Position numbers and translations under genes: made by a program. A model generated the notes under the pieces. The model was not told the DNA's origin and searched no databases. It was given only the letters and a program-made list of their open reading frames with translations. A stretch of 64,000 nt of DNA from Stagnimonas sp. (GTDB lineage: Bacteria; Pseudomonadota; Gammaproteobacteria; Nevskiales; Nevskiaceae), in NCBI GenBank assembly GCA_030652575.1, contig JAUSQI010000160.1, positions 1-64,000 of the forward strand, written 5' to 3'. Position 1 is the first letter of the stretch; each line of letters begins with the position of its first letter. Of the stretch, positions 1 to 8,747 are shown piece after piece.

Positions 1-2
1 GC

Positions 3-515
3 GTGAAGATCAACGACAAGCACATCGAGACGATCATTCGCCAGATGCTGCGCAAGGTGGAGATCGCCGAGAAGGGCGATACCCGCTTCCTGCAAGGCGA
101 ACAGGCGGAAATCTTCCACGTGCTGGCCGAGAACCGCAAAGCCCGCGGCAAGGGCGAACAGCCGGCGAAATACAACCGCCAGCTGCTTGGTATCACCAAG
201 GCTTCGCTGTCGACGGAAAGCTTCATCTCCGCCGCTTCGTTCCAGGAAACCACGCGCGTGCTGACGGAAGCGTCGGTGCGTGGTTCACGCGACGAGTTGC
301 GCGGCCTGAAGGAGAACGTGATCGTCGGTCGTCTGATCCCGGCCGGCACGGGCCTGGCGCACCACGAACAGCGTCGCAAGATGCGTGGTGGCTCGCTGCT
401 CGAAGACCTGCAAACCCCGCGCGCCTCGAACCCCATCACCGACATCTTCACGAGCGATCGTGGCGAGACCGTGGGTGGTGGCGACGATGGCGACGAGGGT
501 GGCTCGGAAGAGTAG
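3..515 (+). CDS. rpoC: RNA polymerase beta' subunit, C-terminal fragment
   Basis: The visible 170 residues are the extreme C-terminus of the beta' subunit of RNA polymerase; the rest lies upstream of the window, so the first codon is not a true start. Diagnostic stretches are [19 protein letters not shown], the [20 protein letters not shown] block that follows the trigger-loop region, and [17 protein letters not shown], all near-universal in RpoC. The tail ends in a Gly/Asp/Glu-rich stretch, common in proteobacterial RpoC. A strong hairpin terminator begins about 26 bases after the stop. The next gene is unrelated and not rpsL, the usual gammaproteobacterial neighbour. Confidence 0.97.
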   Translation: MKINDKHIETIIRQMLRKVEIAEKGDTRFLQGEQAEIFHVLAENRKARGKGEQPAKYNRQLLGITKASLSTESFISAASFQETTRVLTEASVRGSRDELRGLKENVIVGRLIPAGTGLAHHEQRRKMRGGSLLEDLQTPRASNPITDIFTSDRGETVGGGDDGDEGGSEE

Positions 516-540
516 TCGGCTGCATTTGTCCGCTTCAAGA

Positions 541-573
541 AAAACGCCGGGTCGGGAGACCCGGCGTTTTTCG
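541..573 (+). terminator. Rho-independent terminator after rpoC
   Basis: A perfect 13-bp stem (aaaacgccgggtc / gacccggcgtttt) with a GGGA loop runs into a short T run. It lies 25 bases past the rpoC stop and should end the rpoBC transcript. Confidence 0.9.
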
Positions 574-608
574 TTGGGCGCACTCATTGCTTGAAAGGGA
601 ACCATCCA

Positions 609-1073
609 ATGAATCTGCAAACCCGTCTGGCGTTGGAACCGCATCCCGAAGGCGGCTACTTTCGCCGCATCTACACAGCGGCGACCACGGTGCAGGCCGC
701 GTATGGCGAGCGCCACGCCGTCAGCTCCATCCACTATCTGCTGACGGCCGAACACCCGCGCGGCCGGTTTCACAAAGTGCGCTCGACCATCCTGCACTAC
801 CTGCAATCCGGCGGCCCCGTGCAGTACGCCTGCGTCGACGAAAAGGGTCGGCTCACCGAAACCGTGCTGGGCACCGCAGACGACCAGCCGCTGTTTCTGG
901 AAGTGCCGGCAGGGGTCTGGAAATCGAGTCGCCTGCTCGACAGCGCAGACCATGCGCTGGTGTCCGAGGTCGTGATCCCGGCTTTCGACTGGGCAGACCA
1001 TGAATACCTCGATGTGGCGTTGCTGCCCGTGGCTTTGCAGCAGCAGTTGCGCGGCGCCGGCTGGGTGGACTGA
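609..1073 (+). CDS. Cupin_5 (DUF985) family protein
   Basis: The 154-residue protein matches the DUF985/cupin_5 family (COG3542): the N-terminal HPEGGYFRRIY block, SSIHYLLT, and a W-K-S-S segment after the barrel strands. Family members are small cupin beta-barrels whose structures are known but whose substrates are not firmly established; binding of a small sugar or nucleotide ligand has been proposed. The ATG at 609 is preferred over an in-frame TTG at 591 because a GAAAGGGA ribosome site sits just upstream of the ATG. The gene stands alone between the rpoC terminator and a wax synthase gene. The family call is firm; the function is unknown. Confidence 0.85.
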   Translation: MNLQTRLALEPHPEGGYFRRIYTAATTVQAAYGERHAVSSIHYLLTAEHPRGRFHKVRSTILHYLQSGGPVQYACVDEKGRLTETVLGTADDQPLFLEVPAGVWKSSRLLDSADHALVSEVVIPAFDWADHEYLDVALLPVALQQQLRGAGWVD

Positions 1074-1175
1074 AGGCGTTTTTCTCCAACAGCTCTTTTG
1101 CCGATGGCGTGCTGGAGCTTGCGCGGCTTCGCTACACTCGAGCGCATAAATTGCCCATAAAAAAGGAGACTGCGC

Positions 1176-2573
1176 ATGGCACGCAAGATCAAACTCAATC
1201 CGCTCGACGCCGCCTGGCTGATGGTGGAGTCGACCGACACGCCGATGCATGTCGGCAGCCTCACCATTTTTTCGCTGCCGCCGGACGCTCCGCAATCCTT
1301 CCTCAAGGATCTGGTGGCCCAGCTGCGCGAGCACCGCCACTTCGCGCCGCCCTTCAGCCTCAAGCTGGCCAGCGCCAAGCTCAAGGCGGTGCTGCCCGCA
1401 TGGGTCGAAGACCACAAGGTCGATCTCGACTATCACCTGCGTCACTCCGCCCTGCCATTGCCGGGTGGTGAGCGCGAACTGGGCGTGCTGATCTCGCGCC
1501 TGCACAGCCATCCGCTCGACTTCAACCGGCCGCTGTGGGAACTGCACGTGATCGAAGGTTTGGAGAACAATCGCTTCGCGCTCTACGTGAAGATGCATCA
1601 CTCGCAGGTGGATGGCGTGGGCGGCATGAAGATGCTGGAGCGCATGCTCTCGCCGGACCCGAAAGCAGGCGAGCTGCTGCCGCCGTGGTCGATCGGCCGC
1701 GGCACCGGCGACACCCCCAAGCGCAAAGGCCCGCGCCTGACGCTGCAAGAGCAGTTGAAGGCGCAGGCAGCGACGCTGCCGGGTGTGATCAAGGCGCTGG
1801 GTGAAGTCGTCGCCAACACTTTCAACCAGCACGATCAGGCCAACGCGGCACCCTTTGTTGCGCCGAGGTCCATCCTCAACCGCAAGATCGGCGGGCAGCG
1901 CCGCTTCGCCACGCAGTTCTACGAGCTGGCGCGTATCAAGGCCGTGGCCAAGGCCGCCAACGCCACCGTCAACGATATTTTTCTGGAGCTGTGCGCCGGG
2001 GCGTTGCGCCGTTATCTCGACGACATCCAGGCGCTGCCCAACCAGCCGCTGACGGCGGGCGTGCCGGTGAGTATCCGCCCCGCCGACGACACCGACAGCG
2101 GCAACGCCATCAGCTTCATCATCGCCAACCTCAACACGCAGATCGGCGATCCGCTCAAGCGGCTGAAAGGCATCAAGGAGTCCATCACCATCGCCAAGGA
2201 CAAGTTGCAGGCCATGCCCAAGGCCGGTCTCGCCAACTACACGATGGTGTTCATGGCGCCCTACATCCTCAGCATGCTGCTGGGTCTGGGCGGGCGCACC
2301 AAGCCGATGTTCAACATCACCATCAGCAACGTGCCGGGGCCGTCGCAGACGTTGTATTTCAATGGAGCCAAGCTCGAACAGATGTATCCAATCTCCCTGC
2401 TCAGCCACGGGCAGGCGCTCAACATCACCGTGGTGAGCTACGCCGGGCAGTTCAACGTCGGTTTCACCGGTTGCCGTGACACCCTGCCGCACATGCAGCG
2501 GCTCGCCACCTACATGGCCGAAGAGCTGGAGGCCTTGGAAGCCGCAGTGAGCAAGAGGAAAACGAAGGCTTAG
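1176..2573 (+). CDS. Wax ester synthase/diacylglycerol acyltransferase (WS/DGAT)
   Basis: This 465-residue protein has the WS/DGAT layout: an N-terminal condensing-type domain starting with LDAAWLMVES and carrying the catalytic HHxxxDG motif (HHSQVDG, about residues 140-146), then a C-terminal DUF1298-type domain with NVPGP and a GQALNITVVSYAGQ block. Such enzymes esterify fatty acyl-CoA with fatty alcohols or diacylglycerol, storing wax esters or triacylglycerol at the inner membrane. An AAAAAGGAG ribosome site precedes the ATG. The length is typical (450-480). No fatty acyl-CoA reductase gene adjoins it, so substrate preference cannot be read from context. The downstream gene is convergent and overlaps the end by 4 bases. 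Confidence 0.93.
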   Translation: MARKIKLNPLDAAWLMVESTDTPMHVGSLTIFSLPPDAPQSFLKDLVAQLREHRHFAPPFSLKLASAKLKAVLPAWVEDHKVDLDYHLRHSALPLPGGERELGVLISRLHSHPLDFNRPLWELHVIEGLENNRFALYVKMHHSQVDGVGGMKMLERMLSPDPKAGELLPPWSIGRGTGDTPKRKGPRLTLQEQLKAQAATLPGVIKALGEVVANTFNQHDQANAAPFVAPRSILNRKIGGQRRFATQFYELARIKAVAKAANATVNDIFLELCAGALRRYLDDIQALPNQPLTAGVPVSIRPADDTDSGNAISFIIANLNTQIGDPLKRLKGIKESITIAKDKLQAMPKAGLANYTMVFMAPYILSMLLGLGGRTKPMFNITISNVPGPSQTLYFNGAKLEQMYPISLLSHGQALNITVVSYAGQFNVGFTGCRDTLPHMQRLATYMAEELEALEAAVSKRKTKA

Positions 2574-5326
2574 CTCGTCGGCCGGCTCGTCGTCGCGAGC
2601 TTGATCAGTGTTTCCGTGCGGTCGGCACCGTACGCCTTTGTAAACGCTTGGCGTGCATCGGCATAGGCAGCATCCGTCCCGTTGCCATGTTGCTGCATGG
2701 TTGCAATCTGTGCGCGCCGCAGTTTGAGCCACGCCCACCGGAAGCTGGCGGACGGCAGCGCGGTTTCGGCCAGATTTAAGGTTTGTTCAAGCAAGGTATT
2801 GGCAGCAGCGGTGTCGCCATCCCGAGCGCGTGCCCACGCGAGGTTCTGCGCGATGTCCAGCGCACGAGGATGCGCCTCGCCGAGTGCTGCGACCGATAGC
2901 TTCCACGCGTGTTCGAGCATTTCGCGCGCCTCACGGTCACGGTGTGCAGAGAGATATGCCTCTGCTAGGCGATTCATTGTCAGATGCGTGTCGTAGTGCG
3001 CTTCCCCATGCAATTCGATACGCAGCGCCAGTGTTTTTTCGAGCAGCGTTATCGCTTCCTGTGTCCGCCCCTCGCGCAGCGCGATCACGCCGAGTACATG
3101 GCGTGCATATTGGCTCATCGGGTGGCGCGCGCCGAGCTTGCTCTCGGCGTGTTGCAGCATCCAGCCATAGATCGCCTGCGCCTCCTCGTAACGACCCGTC
3201 TGCACTTGCACATCCCCGAGCGTGGACTTAAGCCAGTAGATGCGCAGGTCGTCGCGTGCGTCGCTCGCGTTCTCTTGCGCAAGCACCCCGCGAATCAAGC
3301 GCTCGGCTTCCGCATAGCGACCCAGTTCGATGTACGTCTCGGCTAGATACCAGTCGATGTTGCTCCGAAAAATGTGTCCCTCCGGCAGCGTCGTGGCAGT
3401 CTGTCGGCGCAAGCCTTCGTAGGCTGTGGCAGAAGCGGCGTATTGGCCAAGCTCATACTGCACCCAGGCCACGCTACTGGCGGCGCGCAGCGTTTGAAGA
3501 TGATCCGCTCCGAAGTGTTCGCGGCGGAACGTGAATCCTTCGGCGGACAGCGTCCGCGCTTCGTCGAAGTGTCCCTGTAGTACCGCGATCTCACCGAGCG
3601 CGGCGCGCAGGCTGTCGTAGTCCTCGTCGTCGCCGCTACCGGCCTTCAGGTGCGCCATCGAATTCTGCAGCCGCCGTCGTGCGGTGTCTTCGAGTCCGAG
3701 GTTGGTGTAGGCGTCGGCCAAGGTCAGGCTCAGGCGCGTGTACGCTGGCAGGTGATCGCCGAGCCGCGCATCGAGCGTGGCGTTGGCTGCATCGAGCACC
3801 GAGCGCACAGTCACTGCACTGCCACCACCAGCGTGATACGGATCGGCGGCGGCGAGCAGATCCTCATTGAGGAAGCGGTTGATTTCTTCCGCGCGCGCCG
3901 CCTCGCTACGCGCCTCACGGGCGGAAAGCACAGCCTGACGGTACAGCACGGCGCTGATGCCAAGGCCGCAGGCCAGCGACGCAACCAGCGCCCAAGTCCA
4001 GCGGCGGCGCGCCTGCGTCTTCTGCGCCCGTGCGCGCTGGTGGATTTCGTTGGCGCGGCGTTCCTGTTCGCGCTGCCTTTCGGCACGACGCGCGTCAAGG
4101 CTACGTAACCGCAGTGCAAGCAGTGAAGCATCGGCCAGTCGTTGACGCGGATCGGTGTCGGCGGCGGCGGCGATGTCCTCCCGCAGTATTTCGTCATCAA
4201 CCTCGCGTTCCCATCCTGGTGCCAGTGGCCGACGCAGATCGCCCACGGCCAACTGGTACAGCATCACGCCAAGCGCGTAGATGTCTGACTTGATGGTTTG
4301 CGTCTGACCGGCGAACACTTCCGGCGCGAGATATGCGGGTGTTCCGTCGGAACAGTCGGCCGCCAGCGCCTGCGTCAGCCCGAGCCGCGTGATGCGCAGC
4401 GCGTCGAGCCGTGCAGGATCAATGCTGGCGGTGCCGAAATCGCAGATCACGATTGTCGGCGTGCCATCGGCTGCAGTACGGACCAGCAAATTGGCAGGCT
4501 TGATGTCTTTGTGAAGCATGCCGACCGCGTGCGCCGCACCGATCACCTCGGCAGCCTGTGCGAGCAGTTCTATGCGCTGTGCCAGCGGCAACGCCGCCAA
4601 CCCGCCTTGCCGCACGGCCCAGTCGACGAGACTACCGTTTGCCAAATAGGGCAGCTCAATGAACCAAGGCGACTCCTCGAGATTCCAATCCAGTGCCGGT
4701 AGATACCAATCGGAGTTCGGCAGCAGTTCACTGAGTGCGCGCAATACCGCGATCTCGCGCTTGAGTGCGAGCAGGCCTAGCGGATCAAGCGCGAACTTGA
4801 ACACACGTTCGGCGTTGGTTTTCTCATGGCGAGCCAGCCACGTTAATTGCCGCTTGCCGAACGCCTGCACAAGGCGCCAGTTTGCTCGTAGTGGCGGACG
4901 TTGACCGGCTTGCAACTGCGCCGAAGGCACTGCGGTTTCAAGCGCAGGGCGTTCGACGCTGACCGGGCCGAGATAGCGATAGCCGTACCCATGTACTGTG
5001 CGGATCAGGTGCTGTTCGTCATCGTCAAGCACCGCGCGCAGTTTGGTAATGCAGCGTGCTACCACGTTGTCGGTGACGATACGGCCTGCCCAAATTTGCT
5101 CGATCATCTCTTCGCGTGTCACCAACTCGCCGGGATGGCTGAGCAGCAGCATCAGCAAGTCCAGCGGCTTTGGTTCCAAAGCAATCAGTTGTCCGCCGCG
5201 ACGAAGTTCACGCTGATTTCCGTCCAGCGCAAATGCGCCGAAGCTCCAGCGCAGACCATGCGCAGCTTCAGAAAGCCCTGTCATCGCCTCCCGCGTGATG
5301 TGTAAATGCCGGATTTTCTTCGCCAT
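2570..5326 (-). CDS. Winged-helix/Ser-Thr protein kinase/TPR fusion protein
   Basis: A 918-residue protein in three parts. Residues 25-120 form an OmpR/CadC-type winged helix (LEPKPLDLLMLLL, then HLIRTVHGYGYRYLG). Residues 150-410 form a Hanks-type kinase: probable ATP lysine K177, catalytic HKDIKPANLL (D274), CDFG (D296) and APE (334-336). The HRD arginine is lysine and the glycine loop is degenerate. One membrane segment lies at 443-463, followed by TPR-like repeats with A/Y-rich helices to the end. This suggests a one-component DNA-binding sensor with a phosphorylation module. The ATG at 5326 follows a GGGGAGACGGGGA ribosome site; an in-frame ATG at 5284 starts just before the winged helix. 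It is divergent from the lipoprotein gene at 5508, a likely target. Confidence 0.88.
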   Translation of the reverse strand: MAKKIRHLHITREAMTGLSEAAHGLRWSFGAFALDGNQRELRRGGQLIALEPKPLDLLMLLLSHPGELVTREEMIEQIWAGRIVTDNVVARCITKLRAVLDDDEQHLIRTVHGYGYRYLGPVSVERPALETAVPSAQLQAGQRPPLRANWRLVQAFGKRQLTWLARHEKTNAERVFKFALDPLGLLALKREIAVLRALSELLPNSDWYLPALDWNLEESPWFIELPYLANGSLVDWAVRQGGLAALPLAQRIELLAQAAEVIGAAHAVGMLHKDIKPANLLVRTAADGTPTIVICDFGTASIDPARLDALRITRLGLTQALAADCSDGTPAYLAPEVFAGQTQTIKSDIYALGVMLYQLAVGDLRRPLAPGWEREVDDEILREDIAAAADTDPRQRLADASLLALRLRSLDARRAERQREQERRANEIHQRARAQKTQARRRWTWALVASLACGLGISAVLYRQAVLSAREARSEAARAEEINRFLNEDLLAAADPYHAGGGSAVTVRSVLDAANATLDARLGDHLPAYTRLSLTLADAYTNLGLEDTARRRLQNSMAHLKAGSGDDEDYDSLRAALGEIAVLQGHFDEARTLSAEGFTFRREHFGADHLQTLRAASSVAWVQYELGQYAASATAYEGLRRQTATTLPEGHIFRSNIDWYLAETYIELGRYAEAERLIRGVLAQENASDARDDLRIYWLKSTLGDVQVQTGRYEEAQAIYGWMLQHAESKLGARHPMSQYARHVLGVIALREGRTQEAITLLEKTLALRIELHGEAHYDTHLTMNRLAEAYLSAHRDREAREMLEHAWKLSVAALGEAHPRALDIAQNLAWARARDGDTAAANTLLEQTLNLAETALPSASFRWAWLKLRRAQIATMQQHGNGTDAAYADARQAFTKAYGADRTETLIKLATTSRPTS

Positions 5327-5507
5327 TCCCCGTCTCCCCGTTGGAATGGTGTGGCAAGCGGAGCGGCACGGCAACAAGCCAGTGCGCGCTCGATTAAAAC
5401 CATCACATATTCATCACAACTCCATCAAGTTCCCAGCCACGCCTTGGGCGAATTTAGAAATCGGTTAGGTGACCGTCTCACCCCATCCACGCTGCGAGGC
5501 CACGAAC
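5327..5507. promoter_or_regulatory. Divergent intergenic region, kinase fusion / PT-repeat lipoprotein
   Basis: These 181 bases separate two divergent genes and must hold both promoters. The part around 5395-5475 is AT-richer than its surroundings, with runs such as cgattaaaaccatcacatattcatcac. I cannot fix -35/-10 boxes with confidence and see no clear dyad. Confidence 0.45.
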
Positions 5508-6815
5508 ATGAAACTCATTTCCAGACTTGCCATCCAATTTACGCTGGTGACCAGCGTGGTGGCGTTGACTGCCTGCGGTGGCGGCACCTCTGACGCTACC
5601 GGCGGCTTGTCTCCAACCCCAACCCCAACTCCAACCCCAACCCCAACCCCAACTCCAACCCCAACCCCAACCCCAACCCCAACCCCAACCCCAACCCCCT
5701 CTCCCAGCGGATCAGGTCAAGTGGCAACGACCAGCCAAGGGATCATTCCAGGCACAGAGAGTGGAAACGGGGGTGTTCTCGACTTGATTGCCACCAACGA
5801 TGGGCTTTATTTGAATCTCACCCCCTCCGCAGAAGGGGACAACTCCATCGTCAAGTTCAGCTATTCCGAAGCGCCTGTCAGCAGCGCCAGAAATTTCAAG
5901 GTGGCGACGGAACCGGGTGGTTTTTTTGACTATGCACCGACGAATCTATACAGCGAACTCGACGGCGAGATGTCGTTCTACTGGCGCAATTTGAGCCACT
6001 TCGGCAGCTACAATTTTGCAGGCAGCAGGACGAAGTATGCCAATGACATGTTCCTGCAAAATGTTGCCGCCGGACCCACTCAGGGAAGCTCCACCGGACC
6101 TTGGGCAATCGGCAGGGGGCCTGATATTCCGGTCTCGGGTAACACCGGTAATTATTTCGTCTATCTGGACGACCGCAGTTACACGGGCGACAACACAGCG
6201 TCGGACCGTTTCACGACGGCTGCTGATTCACGGCCTGTGCGCGATGCCGGTGCACGCCTGCTTGGAAGTCCGGATGATTTGTATCTTTTCGCGGCGTCCC
6301 TCAGAAATATTGACATTTACTCTCACGATGGCCTGAAGGCGGCTTTTGCGATCAATGGCGTAAATGATTCAGCAACGATCTCGCAACTAACGTGGTTCGA
6401 CAGGGATTTGTGGATCGCCATTGGCAACTATGTGCTGCGCTATGAGACAGACGGCCTCTCAAGTGGGAGCGTCGGCGACGTCAAGGTGTATGCGCAAATC
6501 GAGGACGGCGGAGCGGCAGACCTTCGATCTTCGCCTGGAAATTTCTGCATCAATGGTGACGTTCTTTACACCTCGGATGGCATGGCAAGAGTGATCAGCC
6601 GTGTAGACAACGGAGGAAGGGAATGGAGCTGGATCAGTCAGAACATGCTGTCCAGTGATCAGAACATCACCGCGCAGCTTCTCAAGGCTACCGTAGCGGG
6701 TAGTGGGATTTTCTGCGCCAACAACGGCAAGGGCGGTTACATCTACACCACCGTGCCTCAACAGGATGGCGGCATAGCCTTGATTCTGATCAATCCCCTG
6801 CCGCAACCGCCTTGA
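5508..6815 (+). CDS. Putative outer-membrane lipoprotein with Pro-Thr repeat linker
   Basis: The 435-residue product has a lipoprotein signal: a hydrophobic stretch ending in VVALTAC with the lipidated cysteine at C23, then a GGG tether. Residues about 36-64 are an uninterrupted Pro-Thr repeat coded by hexamers. The remaining 370 residues show recurring strand pairs such as DLWIAIGNYVLRYE and GDVLYTSDG, which look like beta-propeller blades, and four cysteines towards the C-terminus that could pair. No family was recognised. The ATG at 5508 is preferred to an upstream one at 5469 because it starts the signal peptide. Third positions are less GC-rich than in neighbours, a hint of recent acquisition or relaxed selection. 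It probably responds to the divergent kinase fusion. Confidence 0.75.
   Translation: MKLISRLAIQFTLVTSVVALTACGGGTSDATGGLSPTPTPTPTPTPTPTPTPTPTPTPTPTPTPSPSGSGQVATTSQGIIPGTESGNGGVLDLIATNDGLYLNLTPSAEGDNSIVKFSYSEAPVSSARNFKVATEPGGFFDYAPTNLYSELDGEMSFYWRNLSHFGSYNFAGSRTKYANDMFLQNVAAGPTQGSSTGPWAIGRGPDIPVSGNTGNYFVYLDDRSYTGDNTASDRFTTAADSRPVRDAGARLLGSPDDLYLFAASLRNIDIYSHDGLKAAFAINGVNDSATISQLTWFDRDLWIAIGNYVLRYETDGLSSGSVGDVKVYAQIEDGGAADLRSSPGNFCINGDVLYTSDGMARVISRVDNGGREWSWISQNMLSSDQNITAQLLKATVAGSGIFCANNGKGGYIYTTVPQQDGGIALILINPLPQPP
5613..5699 (+). repeat. Hexanucleotide tandem repeat coding Pro-Thr
   Basis: About 14 copies of CCAACC/CCAACT lie in frame inside the lipoprotein gene. Each unit adds Pro-Thr, so slippage would change linker length without shifting the frame. 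Confidence 0.95.
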
Positions 6816-7011
6816 TGCCAAAGTATGCTGCCGCTCTTTGCTTAAAAATGGCAGGCTGGCTACTGCGAGTCGTAAGTGAGACGAAGCTGGAGTGACCTGA
6901 TTTTTCTGGCTGGATATGCTGACACCGCTGCTAGGCATTCCCTGGCCAGCATTTGATGAGCGCGAGCAGAATGTAGCGGTTCGCGCGCATCTGCAGTGAA
7001 TGAAAAGCCGT

Positions 7012-7467
7012 CTAAAGCAGCTTGGTCATGAAGACGCTGTTGGGGTCGGGCCGGTAGTCTGCAAACGGCCCACATCGCACGAAGCCGTTCTTGGCGTAGA
7101 GACGACGCGCGGGCTCGAAAAAATCTTGTGAGCCGGTTTCGAGGCTCAGGCGCATGTAGCCATGTGAGGCCGCCACGACAAGCATGTGACGCATCAGCAC
7201 TGAAGCGACGCCACGCTGACGATAGCTGCTCGCGACCCGCATGGACTTGATCTCCGCGTGCTCCGCATCGTGCTGCTTGAGCGCGCCGCAGCCGGCGAGA
7301 ACCGCGCCGTCCCACACCGTCCAGAACGTGATCTCGGGCCGACGCAGTCCTTCAAGATCAAGGGCGTGCACGCTCTCGCGCGGCGAGGTGGCGTGCATGT
7401 CGGCAAGATGCTCCTGCAACAGTGCGGCGATTTCCGGGCCTCTGAGATCGTCGATGCGGATTTGCAT
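7012..7467 (-). CDS. GNAT family N-acetyltransferase
   Basis: A 151-residue GNAT acetyltransferase. The acetyl-CoA pyrophosphate-binding motif A is IKSMRVASSYRQRGVASVLMRHML (about residues 93-116), with the R-x-x-G-x-A pattern visible as RQRGVA. The later segment RRLYAKNGFVRCGPFADY is the usual motif B region. It resembles small YsnE/PhnO-type acetyltransferases acting on amines or amino acids, but the substrate cannot be told. It begins 3 bases after the E2 gene stop on the same strand, so it is probably the last gene of the 2-oxoacid dehydrogenase transcript. Confidence 0.88.
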   Translation of the reverse strand: MQIRIDDLRGPEIAALLQEHLADMHATSPRESVHALDLEGLRRPEITFWTVWDGAVLAGCGALKQHDAEHAEIKSMRVASSYRQRGVASVLMRHMLVVAASHGYMRLSLETGSQDFFEPARRLYAKNGFVRCGPFADYRPDPNSVFMTKLL

Positions 7468-7470
7468 GGC

Positions 7471-8745
7471 TCAAGCCATAAAGATTGTTGCTGGATGTTC
7501 GAGATACTGTTTGAGTTTCTGGATGAAGCTGGCGGCATCGTAGCCATCGACGATGCGGTGATCGAAGGACGACGAGAGGTTCATCATCGTCCGAATCACC
7601 ACCTGGCCATTGCGCACCATCGGCCGCTCCACCATCTTGTTGACCCCGATGATGGCGACCTCGGGTGCATTGATGATCGGTGTGCTGACGATGCCACCCA
7701 TGGTGCCCAGGCTGGTGATGGTGATGCTGGAGCCGCTCAGTTCATCCCGCTTCGCCTTGCCGCTTTTGGCCGCTTCGGCCACGCGCTTGATCTCCGCGGC
7801 GCACTGCCAGATGTCCATGCTCTCGGCATGTTTGGCGACCGGCACCATCAAGCCCTGCGGCGTCTGTGCCGCCACACCGATATGCAGCACCTGATGACGA
7901 TGGAAGATGCCCGCCTCGTCGTCATAGGTGCCGTTGACGTTGGGAAACAGCGGCACCGCCTTGACCATCGCCCGCATCAGGAAGGGCAGCAGCGTCAGCT
8001 TGGCCTGATCGGGACGCCGGGTTTCGTTCAAATGCACCCGCAGCGCCTCCAGCTCCGTCACATCGATCTCCTCGACGTAGGCGAAGTGCGGGATGCGGCG
8101 CTTGCTGCGCTCCATGCTCTCCGCGATCTTGCGGCGCATGCCGATGATCTTGATCTGCTCGATACCGGTCGCTGGCGCGATAGGGGATGGGGTGCGGGGG
8201 ATAGGGGATGGGGTGGTGCCTTGCGGTGCGCTGCCGTGCGCATCGAGATCTTCATGACCGATACGACCACCCTTCTTGCTGCCCGCGACTTCAGCCAAGT
8301 CGATGCCAAGCTCGCGGGCGCGTTTGCGCACGCTGGGTGCCGCCAGTGGCTTCTCGCCATCGGCGCGCAGCGGGGCTACGGGTTTGGCCACCGCCGCGAC
8401 AGGTGCTGCAGCGGCCTTTGCCGTTGCGGCACTCGCATGCGATGCCGACGATGATGCAGCGGCATCAGGTGCCTGTTCGGCGGGCGCACCCGCAGCCGCA
8501 CCCACCGCGGTCTCGATCAGCAGCAGCACGGCCCCGACGGCGACCTTGTCACCGGCCGCACCGCGCAGTTCCTTCACCACACCCGCGACGGGCGAGGGGA
8601 TTTCCACGGCCGCCTTGTCGGTGAGCATGTCGACCAGCGGCTGGTCTTCTTTCACGGTATCGCCGACCGCCACGCGCCAGGTGGCGATCTCGCACTCGGC
8701 GATGCCTTCGCCGATATCCGGCAGCTTGAAAGTAAAGAGCGACAT
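7471..8745 (-). CDS. bkdB: Branched-chain 2-oxoacid dehydrogenase E2 (dihydrolipoyl acyltransferase)
   Basis: This 424-residue E2 core carries one lipoyl domain (residues 1-76, lipoylated K44 in MLTDKAAVEIP), an Ala-rich linker, a peripheral-subunit binding domain (about 145-185, PSVRKRARELGIDL), a second linker and the acyltransferase domain with HRIVDG (H396, D400). It moves acyl groups from lipoamide to CoA. The ATG at 8745 has a GGAGGAATA ribosome site inside the end of the E1beta gene, 2 bases downstream of that gene's stop. The second linker (TPSPIPRTPSPIAP) is encoded by a copy of the dispersed G-rich repeat. No lipoamide dehydrogenase (E3) gene adjoins it. Branched-chain rather than pyruvate specificity is inferred from the E1 pair. 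Confidence 0.9.
   Translation of the reverse strand: MSLFTFKLPDIGEGIAECEIATWRVAVGDTVKEDQPLVDMLTDKAAVEIPSPVAGVVKELRGAAGDKVAVGAVLLLIETAVGAAAGAPAEQAPDAAASSSASHASAATAKAAAAPVAAVAKPVAPLRADGEKPLAAPSVRKRARELGIDLAEVAGSKKGGRIGHEDLDAHGSAPQGTTPSPIPRTPSPIAPATGIEQIKIIGMRRKIAESMERSKRRIPHFAYVEEIDVTELEALRVHLNETRRPDQAKLTLLPFLMRAMVKAVPLFPNVNGTYDDEAGIFHRHQVLHIGVAAQTPQGLMVPVAKHAESMDIWQCAAEIKRVAEAAKSGKAKRDELSGSSITITSLGTMGGIVSTPIINAPEVAIIGVNKMVERPMVRNGQVVIRTMMNLSSSFDHRIVDGYDAASFIQKLKQYLEHPATIFMA
8181..8214 (+). repeat. Dispersed G-rich repeat, copy D (inside the E2 gene)
   Basis: The plus strand reads as G4-G5 runs separated by AT, TGC or ATA: taggggatggggtgcggggg, then ataggggatgggg. Similar blocks lie at 43221-43255 (opposite strand) and as a pair at 58767-58798 and 58883-58921. 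Here it is read through as a Pro-rich linker of E2. Confidence 0.75.
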
Positions 8746-8747
8746 GC

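Noticed and set aside
285-2738. Long minus-strand open frame antisense to the cupin and wax synthase genes
   Set aside because: It overlaps genes with clear family motifs, its translation is His/Arg/Gln-rich without domains, and long antisense frames are expected at this GC content.
5613-5699. CRISPR-like array
   Set aside because: Units are 6 bases with no spacers and are in frame in a lipoprotein gene; a coding microsatellite.
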